In this document: positions 1-5,932 of the stretch, one piece after another | Layout of the letters: every line of letters begins with the position of its first letter | How positions within the stretch are numbered: position 1 is the stretch's first letter | Assembly (NCBI GenBank): GCA_913052545.1 | Contig: CAJXEF010000101.1 | Span: forward strand, 1 to 7,862 | From: an uncultured Chloroflexota bacterium | GTDB taxonomy: Bacteria; Chloroflexota; Dehalococcoidia; UBA3495 | Direction: 5' to 3' | Length of the DNA: 7,862 nucleotides | Notes under the pieces: model-generated | The model's database searches: none | Seen by the model: the letters and a program-made list of their open reading frames with translations, nothing else | Told to the model about the DNA's origin: nothing | Position numbers and translations under genes: made by a program

Positions 1-878
1 CATTTATTTTTAGGCGTTGTCGATGAAGTTACTAGCCGGGTTTGGCCCCTTGATTTTTCGTCATGAATCTCAATAGCTACAGCGTGTTGAGAGCTGGTAA
101 AAAAGGTTTGATTTATAGCGTAGGCTACCGCTGGCATATCATTAAATCTTACGGCCTGATCGCTCTTAAGTAGATTATGGTTGCGATAATAAGATTGTAA
201 GACTGGAGTGGCTGCGGTTAATAGTTGTGCCGAAGTAGTTGGTTTACTTTGTATCTTTGAGAATTGATCCGGAGGAATCTCCACATCGTTACAAACATCT
301 AATCCGACTTGGACAATAGGTACGCCCGATTGGTAAACAATTGAAGCCGATTCAGGGTCTTCGTGGAGGTTGGCTGTTGCGAACCTGGACACATTTCCAG
401 CGACATAGATAGCTCCTCCCATCACTATAATTTCTGCCACAGACTCGACCAACTTGGGTTCAATACTTAGCGCTAAGGCAATGTTAGTTAGTCTACCTAG
501 GGCTATGAGTGTAATTTCACCTGGTTCCGCCATGACGCGATTTATTATTTCAATTGCTGCGTGGTGAGGCTGTTTGATATCTGATACATCCGGTACAGGT
601 AGATAGGTATTGCCCAAAGCGTCGTCACCATGCACATGTAAAGCCCAGCCAGTATTTGGATCTCTAAGTAGAGGCTTTGAAGCGCCGAGGTAAATGGGTA
701 TATCAATACGAGATGCTGAATATAGGATTTTATAGGCGTTTTGAGTGGTTACTTCAACGGGGGCATTACCGTAGATAGTGGTTATGGCAACAATTGATAA
801 TTCGGGACTAGCCAACGCTAAAAGTAATGCTGCAGCATCATCAATCCCTGGATCTGTATCTATAATCACTTTTTTCAT
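1..878 (-). CDS. Nucleoside hydrolase (inosine/uridine-preferring family), C-terminus cut by the window edge
   Basis: Probable N-ribosyl hydrolase that splits nucleosides into base and ribose in the cytoplasm (salvage). It reads right to left from an ATG at 876-878; 292 codons are visible and the frame is still open at base 1, so it is near the usual 300-320 residue family length. Seen: the N-terminal Ca2+-binding signature DTDPGIDDA at residues 7-15; HVHGDDALG at 81-89; GRLTNIALAL at 128-137 (usually GPLTNIALAL); VMGGA at 152-156; GN at 161-162; ATANLHEDPESA at 167-178; and NDMPAVAYAI at 246-255. Two positions differ from the classic active site: the Glu of AEFN/AEAN is Thr168, and the His of the late HD pair is Asn247, though Asp248 is kept. 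Purine or pyrimidine preference cannot be told. No strong SD precedes the start. It is divergent from the HAD gene, with a shared 152-bp control region. Confidence 0.9.
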   Translation of the reverse strand, partial: MKKVIIDTDPGIDDAAALLLALASPELSIVAITTIYGNAPVEVTTQNAYKILYSASRIDIPIYLGASKPLLRDPNTGWALHVHGDDALGNTYLPVPDVSDIKQPHHAAIEIINRVMAEPGEITLIALGRLTNIALALSIEPKLVESVAEIIVMGGAIYVAGNVSRFATANLHEDPESASIVYQSGVPIVQVGLDVCNDVEIPPDQFSKIQSKPTTSAQLLTAATPVLQSYYRNHNLLKSDQAVRFNDMPAVAYAINQTFFTSSQHAVAIEIHDEKSRGQTRLVTSSTTPKNK

Positions 879-947
879 AATTAATATCGAGAGCCTTAAT
901 AACGGTTATATTATTACAGAACTTTTTAATAGGGGTGGTTTCATTGA

Positions 948-968
948 GGTATCATCATGGATGATACC
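948..968. promoter_or_regulatory. Operator-like inverted repeat in the divergent control region
   Basis: GGTATCATC and GATGATACC form perfect 9-bp arms around a 3-nt spacer (ATG). The half-site TATCAT/ATGATA recurs at 950-955, 961-966, 975-980 and 998-1003, all between the divergent nucleoside hydrolase and HAD genes. The symmetry and repeated half-sites suggest a dimeric repressor or activator site serving one or both genes. The element has no T-tract and sits between two start codons, so a terminator is unlikely. The regulator is unknown and no regulator gene is visible here. Confidence 0.5.
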
Positions 969-974
969 CGCTGG

Positions 975-1003
975 ATGATAGGTTAGATTAATTTTGTTAT
1001 CAT
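975..1003 (+). promoter_or_regulatory. Possible promoter for the HAD hydrolase gene
   Basis: ATGATA at 975-980 (4 of 6 matches to TTGACA) is 17 bp from TATCAT at 998-1003 (5 of 6 matches to TATAAT). Transcription would start near 1010, about 20 nt before the gene. Both hexamers are also copies of the TATCAT/ATGATA half-site, so the match may instead reflect regulator sites, or promoter and operator may overlap. Confidence 0.35.
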
Positions 1004-1030
1004 TGTGGTAATTTATGTGAGGGGAATCTA

Positions 1031-1744
1031 ATGTCGTTAAGTGAAGTTAAAGCTTTAATATTTGATGTATTTGGGACGGTAGTGGATTGGAGATCTAGTA
1101 TTATTCATCAATGTCAGGAATTAGGCAGGTTAAAAGGTGTCGAAGCCGATTGGGGTGAATTTGCTGATTCTTGGAGAGGTCAATACCGACCGTTTATGGA
1201 TAAAGTCAGGAATGGTGGTTTGCCATGGACCAATCTGGATTCTTTGCACCGTATGTCACTTGATGTAGTCTTAGAACAATTTGATCTGACGGGGTTTTCA
1301 GATTCAGAGAAGGATCAAATGAACTTGTTTTGGCATAATTTGCGCCCTTGGTCAGATTCGGTGCCAGGACTTTATCGTTTGAAGAGTAAATACATAATTG
1401 CCACTATGTCTAATGGAAATATTGCTTTGATGACGAATATGGCCAAAAACGGCGGCTTGCCGTGGGATTGCATCCTGGGTGCTGAAGTTGCTCGGCATTA
1501 TAAGCCTGATCCCGAGAGTTATCAGACTGCCGTGAACCTCCTCGGTTTGACACCTAACCAGGTGATGATGACTGCTGCCCATCAGGGTGATTTGCTTGCT
1601 TCGCAAAAGGTCGGCTTACAGACAGGTTTTATTCCCCGGCCAATGGAACATGGGCAGGGGAGAACACCGGACCCTACTCCCGATCCTTCATTCAATGTGG
1701 TAGCTACCGATTTCATGGATTTGGCGACTAAGATGGGAGTTTGA
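1031..1744 (+). CDS. Haloacid dehalogenase type II-like HAD hydrolase
   Basis: A 237-residue HAD-superfamily hydrolase, usual length for type II haloacid dehalogenases, predicted cytosolic. Motif I is IFDVFGTVVDW with the nucleophile Asp12 and Thr16; Arg49 in SWRGQYR matches the substrate-carboxylate Arg region of L-2-haloacid dehalogenases; motif II is TMSNGN with Ser127-Asn128; motif III is HYKPDPESY with Lys158; the motif IV region is TAAHQGDLLAS with Asp187. The usual SSNxxD motif IV of characterised L-2-haloacid dehalogenases is replaced by AAHQGD, a variant I recall in other annotated family members, so C-halogen hydrolysis is plausible but not assured; a phosphatase-like activity is the alternative. 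The ATG has a good SD, GAGGGG (1019-1024), 6 nt upstream. The last 17 bp overlap the convergent monooxygenase gene. Confidence 0.88.
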   Translation: MSLSEVKALIFDVFGTVVDWRSSIIHQCQELGRLKGVEADWGEFADSWRGQYRPFMDKVRNGGLPWTNLDSLHRMSLDVVLEQFDLTGFSDSEKDQMNLFWHNLRPWSDSVPGLYRLKSKYIIATMSNGNIALMTNMAKNGGLPWDCILGAEVARHYKPDPESYQTAVNLLGLTPNQVMMTAAHQGDLLASQKVGLQTGFIPRPMEHGQGRTPDPTPDPSFNVVATDFMDLATKMGV

Positions 1745-2768
1745 TATTGCCCAGTCCACATTCTTTGGCTATTAATTGGTATGAACGGAGTCGGTCTTCA
1801 TATGCATAACAAATTGTCACTATGCTGAGATCTGAGGTCTGATATCGTTCAGCTAGATCATGGAGTCCTTGCTTTACTTGCTGGGGATCACCGTCTACGC
1901 AATTCCTACTATATTGCTCCATAAAGGCTAATTCATCAGTCCGATAGGAAAAATTGAGAGCATCTTCTACAGATGGGATGCCCTGAGCTCTTCCTGTTAT
2001 GGATTTCAATCTGGCTAAATTCCGGCTGGAGGCTAATTTCAACGCTTCTTTTTCCGTATCAGCGCATAGGACGTGAATACCTACGTTGACGAGGGGTTCT
2101 GACAAGTTGTCTGAAGGCTGAAAATTTCTTCGGTATCCCTCTACTATAGCGGGTCCTTCTTGAGATCCAGAGCCAAAAAAATGGGCGTAGGCGAAAGGTA
2201 GTCCCATTTGTGCTGCCATCATGGCGCTATCATACCTGGATCCCAATAGCCAAACGGCTGGTGATGTTTCTGAAATCGATGGAGAAACTTGTATAGAGGA
2301 AAAAGGGTGATCATCTTCAAGAGTATTTGAAAGGAAACCAAGGAGATCATGGATTTGCTGAGGGAAATATCTGATTTCTTTGGGATGACTCGGGTAGGCT
2401 AGAGCAGAAGCGGTAACTTGGTCGCTACCAGGGGCTCGCCCGATTCCAAGATCTATTCGGCCTGGGTAGAGAGAGTTTAGTAGACTGAAATTCTCAGCGA
2501 CTTTCAGAGAACTATAATGTGAGAGCATCACTCCGCCGCTACCTACTCTTATAGTTTCTGTCTGTGCGGCTATTTGGCCTATCAGCATCTCGGGACTGGT
2601 ACCCGCGAAATTGGGTATGCTGTGATGTTCTGCTACCCAATAACGATGGTATCCTAAAGATTCTACGGCTACGGCTAAGTCTATTGTTTCCCTCAGGGCT
2701 GTACCGGCGGTGCTTCCCTCTCTCATTGGAGACTGATCTACTACACTTAACATCAGAGAGTCATTCAA
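1728..2768 (-). CDS. Luciferase-like FMN-dependent monooxygenase (MsnO8/YhbW-type LLM oxidoreductase)
   Basis: A 346-residue luciferase-like (bacterial luciferase/F420 superfamily) TIM-barrel flavin oxidoreductase. Seen: LSVVDQSP at residues 7-14; GYHRYWVAEHHS at 39-50, the AEHH hallmark of the MsnO8/YhbW subgroup; RVGSGGVML at 74-82; AENFSLLNSLYPGRIDLGIGR around 91-111; and a WLLGS strand near 172, followed by GLPFAYAHFF. These proteins use reduced FMN and O2; the substrate is unknown. The start is TTG at 2766-2768, chosen because GAGGT (complement of 2775-2779) lies 6 nt upstream and the family N-terminus fits; the first in-frame ATG, five codons later, has no SD. The stop lies inside the 3' end of the convergent HAD gene. 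It diverges from pstCAB. SAR202 Chloroflexota are known for many flavin monooxygenase paralogues, a weak taxonomic hint. Confidence 0.92.
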   Translation of the reverse strand: MNDSLMLSVVDQSPMREGSTAGTALRETIDLAVAVESLGYHRYWVAEHHSIPNFAGTSPEMLIGQIAAQTETIRVGSGGVMLSHYSSLKVAENFSLLNSLYPGRIDLGIGRAPGSDQVTASALAYPSHPKEIRYFPQQIHDLLGFLSNTLEDDHPFSSIQVSPSISETSPAVWLLGSRYDSAMMAAQMGLPFAYAHFFGSGSQEGPAIVEGYRRNFQPSDNLSEPLVNVGIHVLCADTEKEALKLASSRNLARLKSITGRAQGIPSVEDALNFSYRTDELAFMEQYSRNCVDGDPQQVKQGLHDLAERYQTSDLSIVTICYAYEDRLRSYQLIAKECGLGNIKLPS

Positions 2769-2828
2769 TTTATTACCTCGCTACAATCAAGAAGCTAACT
2801 AACGACATTCAGATTTTTATCAGAGTCA

Positions 2829-2904
2829 TTAACAGCACTGATAATAAACTTACTGTTAATTTAACGACATATTCAATATTGATCATTTCACATTAACCTT
2901 AACA
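2829..2904. repeat. TTAAC motif cluster upstream of pst, possible regulator-binding sites
   Basis: TTAAC occurs at 2829-2833, 2861-2865 and 2893-2897, each exactly 32 bp apart, roughly three helical turns, with a fourth copy at 2899-2903. The middle copy is half of an odd palindrome, GTTAA-T-TTAAC (2855-2865). A 9-bp direct repeat, TAACGACAT, occurs at 2800-2808 and 2862-2870. In Gram-positive bacteria PhoP binds repeats resembling TTAACA, so a phosphate-response site is conceivable, but the spacing differs from the usual 11-bp phasing. In AT-rich DNA some of this may be chance. Confidence 0.3.
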
Positions 2905-3035
2905 AGTTGATTAAGGGCCATTTGTGTGTTTGAGCCCAAATGATGCGCCAAGTCTATATAATTATATTTCTTTTATGGCAGCATATAAATGCCTTGAGTC
3001 AAAAACCGTCGGACTTTAAACTTTCCAGAGAACCC

Positions 3036-3064
3036 TTGTCAAGGAGTAATACCAAGGTTATCCT
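3036..3064 (+). promoter_or_regulatory. Candidate promoter for pstCAB
   Basis: TTGTCA (3036-3041, 5 of 6 matches to the -35 consensus) is separated by 17 bp from TATCCT (3059-3064, 4 of 6 matches to the -10). Transcription would start near 3071, leaving a leader of about 55 nt before pstC. It is the best-spaced match I saw upstream of the operon. Confidence 0.5.
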
Positions 3065-3115
3065 GTTTACGTTTTGCAATGGGCGTTTTATTAAAATAAT
3101 CCATGCCATTGGTAT

Positions 3116-3121
3116 AGGTGA
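3116..3121 (+). promoter_or_regulatory. Ribosome binding site that sets the pstC start
   Basis: AGGTGA fully matches the complement of the 16S rRNA 3' end and lies 5 nt before a TTG at 3127. The alternative GTG at 3118 lies inside this motif, directly after an in-frame TAG (3115-3117), and has no SD of its own. The TTG is therefore the more likely start. Confidence 0.6.
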
Positions 3122-3126
3122 AGTTT

Positions 3127-4047
3127 TTGGGACCGATTGGTTTCGTTTCCACCAGCGAACTCAGGTTAAGAAGGTATTTTACTGAACGGATAATTAAGAT
3201 ATTACTGCTTTTATGTAGTGTCGTTTCTATTCTGACCACTATAGGAATTGTCTCCGTTTTAATTTTTGAAGCGGGGCTTTTTTTTTCAGAAGTATCCATC
3301 ATAGAATTCGTGACGAGTACGAAATGGACCCCGCTTTTTTCTTCTAAACACTTTGGGATATGGCCTCTACTAACCGGAACATTATTAACCTCTTTCGGGG
3401 CTATGCTGATAGCCTTACCCCTTGGGCTATTAAGTGCAATATACCTTAGCGAATATGCTCCTGATCCAGCTAGGCAAATACTCAAACCGATTCTAGAAAT
3501 TTTAGCTGGTATTCCTACCGTAATCTATGGGTTTTTTGCTTTATTATTTGTGACACCGTTGTTGCGAAGTATTTCTGATGATGTGGCAATTTTTAATGCG
3601 ATAAGTCCGGCTATCGTAATGGGTATTATGATATTGCCGATGGTTTCTAGTCTTAGCGAAGATGCTATGAAAGCAGTTCCCAGATCTTTGAGGGAAGGGG
3701 CTTACGCTTTGGGTGCTACTAAGATGGAAGTCGCAACTAGAGTAGTGGTTCCAGCTGCCCTATCTGGCATAGTCGCAGCCTTTATTTTGGCGGTGTCTCG
3801 GGCAATAGGGGAGACTATGATAGTTGCTATTGCGGCTGGTAGTAATCCTAATTTTACTTTTAATCCATTGGTCCCAATACAAACTATGACTGGTTATATT
3901 GTTCAAGTTGTCTTGGGGGATGCACCGACAGGAACATTAGCGCATAAAACTATATTTGCAGTAGGTATAAGTCTGTTTTTAATTACTTTGGTTATGAATC
4001 TTTTAAGTCAGATGGTTGTAGGCAAATTCCGAGAGGTCTACGAATAA
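3127..4047 (+). CDS. pstC: Phosphate ABC transporter permease PstC
   Basis: First of two membrane channel subunits of the high-affinity phosphate importer. About 306 residues from the TTG at 3127; a GTG at 3118 would add three residues. After a short basic N-terminus ([12 protein letters not shown]) comes the first membrane helix, then the PstC-type outer segment ([23 protein letters not shown]) and further hydrophobic helices, about six in all. The EAA-type coupling loop that docks on the ATPase is seen as [30 protein letters not shown], and the next helix has [17 protein letters not shown], typical of PstC. The C-terminus has the PstC-like TMTGYIVQV and a final helix ending GKFREVYE. Its stop is 2 nt before pstA, so the genes are surely co-transcribed. 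Confidence 0.95.
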   Translation: MGPIGFVSTSELRLRRYFTERIIKILLLLCSVVSILTTIGIVSVLIFEAGLFFSEVSIIEFVTSTKWTPLFSSKHFGIWPLLTGTLLTSFGAMLIALPLGLLSAIYLSEYAPDPARQILKPILEILAGIPTVIYGFFALLFVTPLLRSISDDVAIFNAISPAIVMGIMILPMVSSLSEDAMKAVPRSLREGAYALGATKMEVATRVVVPAALSGIVAAFILAVSRAIGETMIVAIAAGSNPNFTFNPLVPIQTMTGYIVQVVLGDAPTGTLAHKTIFAVGISLFLITLVMNLLSQMVVGKFREVYE

Positions 4048-4049
4048 GG

Positions 4050-4931
4050 ATGGAATCGGGATACGAATATTTCCAACGCGGCATGTTACGGCGAAAATGG
4101 AAAGGAAGGATTTTCCATGCAATCTGTTTGTTGGCTATAGTTTTAGTACTAATGGTGTTGGCTACTCTTCTTTACAATATTATAGAACAGGGTTGGAATC
4201 GAATAGACTGGGATTTTCTAACGGGATTTCCTTCGAGACGTCCAGAGAGGGCAGGTATATATGGTGCTTTAATAGGTAGCATATATGTCATATCTATAGC
4301 ATCAATCACATCTTTTGTATTAGGTGTCGGTGCAGCCGTTTATCTTGAAGAATATGCTACCAGAGGATGGTTTGTTAAAACGGTACAGGTAAACATCTCG
4401 AATTTAGCGGGCGTTCCATCGGTGGTTTATGGATTATTAGGTTTGGAGATATTTGCTAGAACTCTAGGATTAGGAGATAGTGTCTTAGCCGGTGGATTTA
4501 CCATGGCCTTGTTGGTTTTACCCATAGTAATCATAGCATCCGAAGAGGCTTTACGCGCTGTGCCATCTACTATCAGAGAAGGAGCGTTTGCCTTGGGAGC
4601 TTCCCGATGGCAGAGCATTTGGCATTTGGTTTTACCGCAGGCGTTTCCTTCAATAATGACGGGGGTTATTTTAGCAGTAAGCAGAGCTATAGGTGAAGCA
4701 GCTCCACTTATTGTGTTGGGTGCAATGGCATTTGTGCCGTTCGCACCGGATGGTCTATTAAGTCAATTTACTGTACTCCCTATACAGATATTTAGCTGGA
4801 TATCCAGACCCCAGGCAGCGTTCCATGAAGTGGCTGCCGCGGCTATCATGGTGTTATTGGTGGTCCTGCTATCCATGAATGCAGTGGCTGTGTTGTTAAG
4901 ATTGAAGTTCCAAAAAAGATCAGGCGTCTGA
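4050..4931 (+). CDS. pstA: Phosphate ABC transporter permease PstA
   Basis: Second membrane channel subunit of the phosphate importer; 293 residues, normal for PstA. A basic N-terminal stretch (MLRRKWKGR) leads into the first hydrophobic helix, followed by the WDFLTGFPSRRPERAGIYGALIGS segment characteristic of PstA, and then about five more helices. Family marks are AAVYLEEYA, NLAGVPSVVYGLLGL, the EAA coupling loop EALRAVPSTIREGAFALGASRWQSIWHLVLP, and [17 protein letters not shown]. The ATG at 4050 follows the pstC stop by 2 nt. A GAGAGG at 4031-4036 lies 13 nt upstream, which is far for an SD, so translational coupling to pstC is likely. A Met 12 codons in (4083) is a weaker alternative start. 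pstB follows after 3 nt. Confidence 0.95.
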   Translation: MESGYEYFQRGMLRRKWKGRIFHAICLLAIVLVLMVLATLLYNIIEQGWNRIDWDFLTGFPSRRPERAGIYGALIGSIYVISIASITSFVLGVGAAVYLEEYATRGWFVKTVQVNISNLAGVPSVVYGLLGLEIFARTLGLGDSVLAGGFTMALLVLPIVIIASEEALRAVPSTIREGAFALGASRWQSIWHLVLPQAFPSIMTGVILAVSRAIGEAAPLIVLGAMAFVPFAPDGLLSQFTVLPIQIFSWISRPQAAFHEVAAAAIMVLLVVLLSMNAVAVLLRLKFQKRSGV

Positions 4932-4934
4932 AGC

Positions 4935-5723
4935 ATGAGGATCGATACTGTGACGGGAGAATCGGCGGTAGTTCAAGCTAAACGATTGAGCGTTTATTAT
5001 GGTACCACTCAGGTTATTTCCGACGTAAATCTAGATGTTGCTAGGAGCAAAATAACTGCAATTATTGGACCATCTGGATCAGGTAAGAGCACTTTACTGA
5101 GATGCTTTAATAGAATGAACGATCTGATACCCAATTTTAAGATGTCTGGTCAGGTCCTTTTCGAAGGACATGATTTATATGCCCCAGATATTGATCCAAC
5201 CACCATCCGCTACCAGGTCGGAATGGTCTTTCAAAGACCTAATCCCTTTCCAAAGTCTATTTTCGACAATGTTGCCTTCGGACCAAGAATCAATGGGTTC
5301 CGTGGAGATCTTCAAAGTTTAGTTGAGGTATCATTACGGCGCGCTGCATTGTTTGATGAAGTCAAAGATAGACTTAAAAGCAGTGCGCTCGCGCTTTCTG
5401 GGGGCCAGCAACAGAGGCTCTGTATTGCTCGTGCACTAGCTGTTAGCCCTCGTGTGATTCTTATGGATGAGCCGTGTTCATCTTTGGATCCTATGGCGAC
5501 TTTAGCCATAGAAGAGCTAATGAGAGAGTTATCTGAGGATTATTCTATAGTTATAGTCACGCATAATATGCAGCAAGCTGCAAGAGTATCTGATTTTACC
5601 GCCTTTTTGATGGGTGATGAACGTAGAGTGGCTGAATTGATAGAGTTTAACGAAACTAGGCAAATGTTTACTAATCCTACTGATGAACGTACTGAAGCTT
5701 ATATAACTGGGCGGTTCGGATAG
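4935..5723 (+). CDS. pstB: Phosphate ABC transporter ATP-binding protein PstB
   Basis: Cytoplasmic ATPase that drives phosphate import by PstC/PstA; 262 residues, typical size. In order: Walker [10 protein letters not shown] at residues 45-53; the PstB-type stretch [11 protein letters not shown] just after it; Q-loop [21 protein letters not shown] with Gln100; signature LSGGQQQR at 154-161; Walker B VILMDEP at 174-180; D-loop SSLD at 182-185; and H-loop His210 in [13 protein letters not shown]. All catalytic residues are intact. The start ATG is 3 nt after pstA with no strong SD; a GTG at 4950 with GAGG 9 nt before it is an alternative. phoU, which often follows pstB, is not present; instead a promoter and the reductase leader follow. 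No terminator is seen between the stop and the leader. Confidence 0.97.
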   Translation: MRIDTVTGESAVVQAKRLSVYYGTTQVISDVNLDVARSKITAIIGPSGSGKSTLLRCFNRMNDLIPNFKMSGQVLFEGHDLYAPDIDPTTIRYQVGMVFQRPNPFPKSIFDNVAFGPRINGFRGDLQSLVEVSLRRAALFDEVKDRLKSSALALSGGQQQRLCIARALAVSPRVILMDEPCSSLDPMATLAIEELMRELSEDYSIVIVTHNMQQAARVSDFTAFLMGDERRVAELIEFNETRQMFTNPTDERTEAYITGRFG

Positions 5724-5732
5724 CCTTTTAAT

Positions 5733-5757
5733 TTGTCACTTCTATTCAGGTTGACAA
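5733..5757. promoter_or_regulatory. Inverted repeat across the -35 box of the reductase promoter
   Basis: TTGTCA (5733-5738) and TGACAA (5752-5757) are perfect 6-bp inverted arms 13 bp apart. The right arm covers most of the -35 hexamer, where a bound protein could block or recruit RNA polymerase. It is short enough to be chance; no regulator can be named. Confidence 0.3.
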
Positions 5758-5779
5758 TTTGAAAGCTTAAGACTACACT
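5751..5779 (+). promoter_or_regulatory. Promoter of the sulfite reductase leader
   Basis: A perfect -35 TTGACA (5751-5756) and -10 TACACT (5774-5779, 4 of 6 matches) have optimal 17-bp spacing. Transcription should begin around 5786-5788, at or just before the leader-peptide ATG. It starts 28 bp after the pstB stop, so the reductase has its own promoter. No room for a promoter exists between the downstream terminator and the reductase gene. Confidence 0.72.
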
Positions 5780-5787
5780 TTGCTACT

Positions 5788-5844
5788 ATGAATCGTATGT
5801 ATTGGAATAGCTGTCGTTGCACTTGTACGTGTCCCCCTAGCTAG
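5788..5844 (+). CDS. Cysteine-rich leader peptide (18 aa) of the attenuator
   Basis: An ATG-started frame of 18 codons and a TAG encodes MNRMYWNSCRCTCTCPPS. Cys occupies positions 9, 11, 13 and 15, encoded TGT, TGC, TGT and TGT: four of seven successive codons for one of the rarest amino acids. The ATG is 8 nt after the -10 box, so the mRNA would be leaderless or nearly so; no SD precedes it. A second ATG (codon 4) is also possible. The peptide itself probably has no function; the ribosome's position matters. Stalled at the third or fourth Cys codon, it would cover the left arm of the hairpin at 5833-5840 and free 5841-5849 for the antiterminator. At the stop codon (5842-5844) it would sit on the antiterminator arm and let the terminator form. 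Leaderless polycysteine small ORFs acting as cysteine-responsive attenuators are reported in mycobacteria; this looks like an analogue coupled to an intrinsic terminator. Confidence 0.75.
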   Translation: MNRMYWNSCRCTCTCPPS

Positions 5845-5848
5845 GGGG
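5833..5848 (+). promoter_or_regulatory. Protector (anti-antiterminator) hairpin
   Basis: CCCCCTAG directly abuts its own complement CTAGGGGG, a perfect 16-bp palindrome; as RNA it would fold with a 4-6 nt loop on a GC stem. It overlaps the last codons and stop of the leader peptide. When it forms it hides 5841-5848, the 5' arm of the antiterminator, and so permits termination. Confidence 0.65.
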
Positions 5849-5889
5849 CAGTATAACTATTCCCACATGGAAGGTTTATGCCCACCTAG
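5841..5889 (+). promoter_or_regulatory. Antiterminator pairing
   Basis: CTAGGGGGC (5841-5849) pairs with GCCCACCTAG (5880-5889) over nine base pairs with one bulged A (5884). The 3' arm is the same segment that forms the left side of the terminator stem, so the two structures exclude each other; the 5' arm is the right side of the protector hairpin. This three-way competition is the core evidence for regulated termination rather than a simple terminator. Confidence 0.65.
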
Positions 5890-5917
5890 ATCTGTTATCT
5901 GGTGGGCTTTTATTTTG
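5880..5917 (+). terminator. Intrinsic terminator in the sulfite reductase leader
   Basis: GCCCACC (5880-5886) pairs with GGTGGGC (5901-5907), extended by AGAT (5888-5891) with ATCT (5897-5900) past one bulged T, closing a 5-nt loop. The stem is followed at once by TTTTATTTT. It is a strong rho-independent terminator. It lies 10 nt before the reductase SD, so it must be bypassed for that gene to be expressed, and it probably also ends transcripts from pstCAB. Confidence 0.85.
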
Positions 5918-5927
5918 TCTAAAAATT

Positions 5928-5932
5928 GGAGG
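5928..5932 (+). promoter_or_regulatory. Ribosome binding site that sets the reductase start
   Basis: GGAGG lies 5 nt before the TTG at 5938. A frame opened at the upstream in-frame TTG (5926) would begin inside the SD itself and add four spurious residues (MEDI). The next in-frame Met is over 30 codons downstream, so the TTG at 5938 is the most credible start. Confidence 0.8.

Larger units (their letters stand above)
2769..3126. other. Divergent control region between the monooxygenase gene and pstC
   Basis: About 358 bp with no convincing gene. It holds the SD of the leftward gene (GAGGT, complement of 2775-2779), a cluster of TTAAC motifs at 2829-2904, a promoter match pointing to pstC at 3036-3064, and the pstC SD at 3116-3121. 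Short symmetries also occur: CCTTAA at 2897-2902 with TTAAGG at 2911-2916, and CATTTG at 2919-2924 with CAAATG at 2937-2942. No E. coli-type Pho box (CTGTCAT repeats) is apparent. No remnant of a phosphate-binding protein gene (pstS) is visible. Confidence 0.6.

Noticed and set aside
778..978. A 66-codon + strand open frame before the HAD gene.
   Set aside because: Half of it is antisense to the nucleoside hydrolase and the rest crosses the operator region; no SD or family resemblance.
2940..3185. An 81-codon open frame on the + strand with a hydrophobic start, possibly a secreted small protein.
   Set aside because: No SD, it runs over the pstC promoter and start in another frame, and the rest of the peptide shows no recognisable pattern.
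3039..3485. A 148-codon open frame on the - strand.
   Set aside because: It is the antisense shadow of the intact pstC gene and its promoter region.
5880..5917. The terminator could simply end the pstCAB operon.
   Set aside because: It probably does serve that too, but only 20 nt separate it from the reductase start, leaving no room for a promoter after it, while a good promoter, a Cys-rich ORF and an alternative pairing lie before it.
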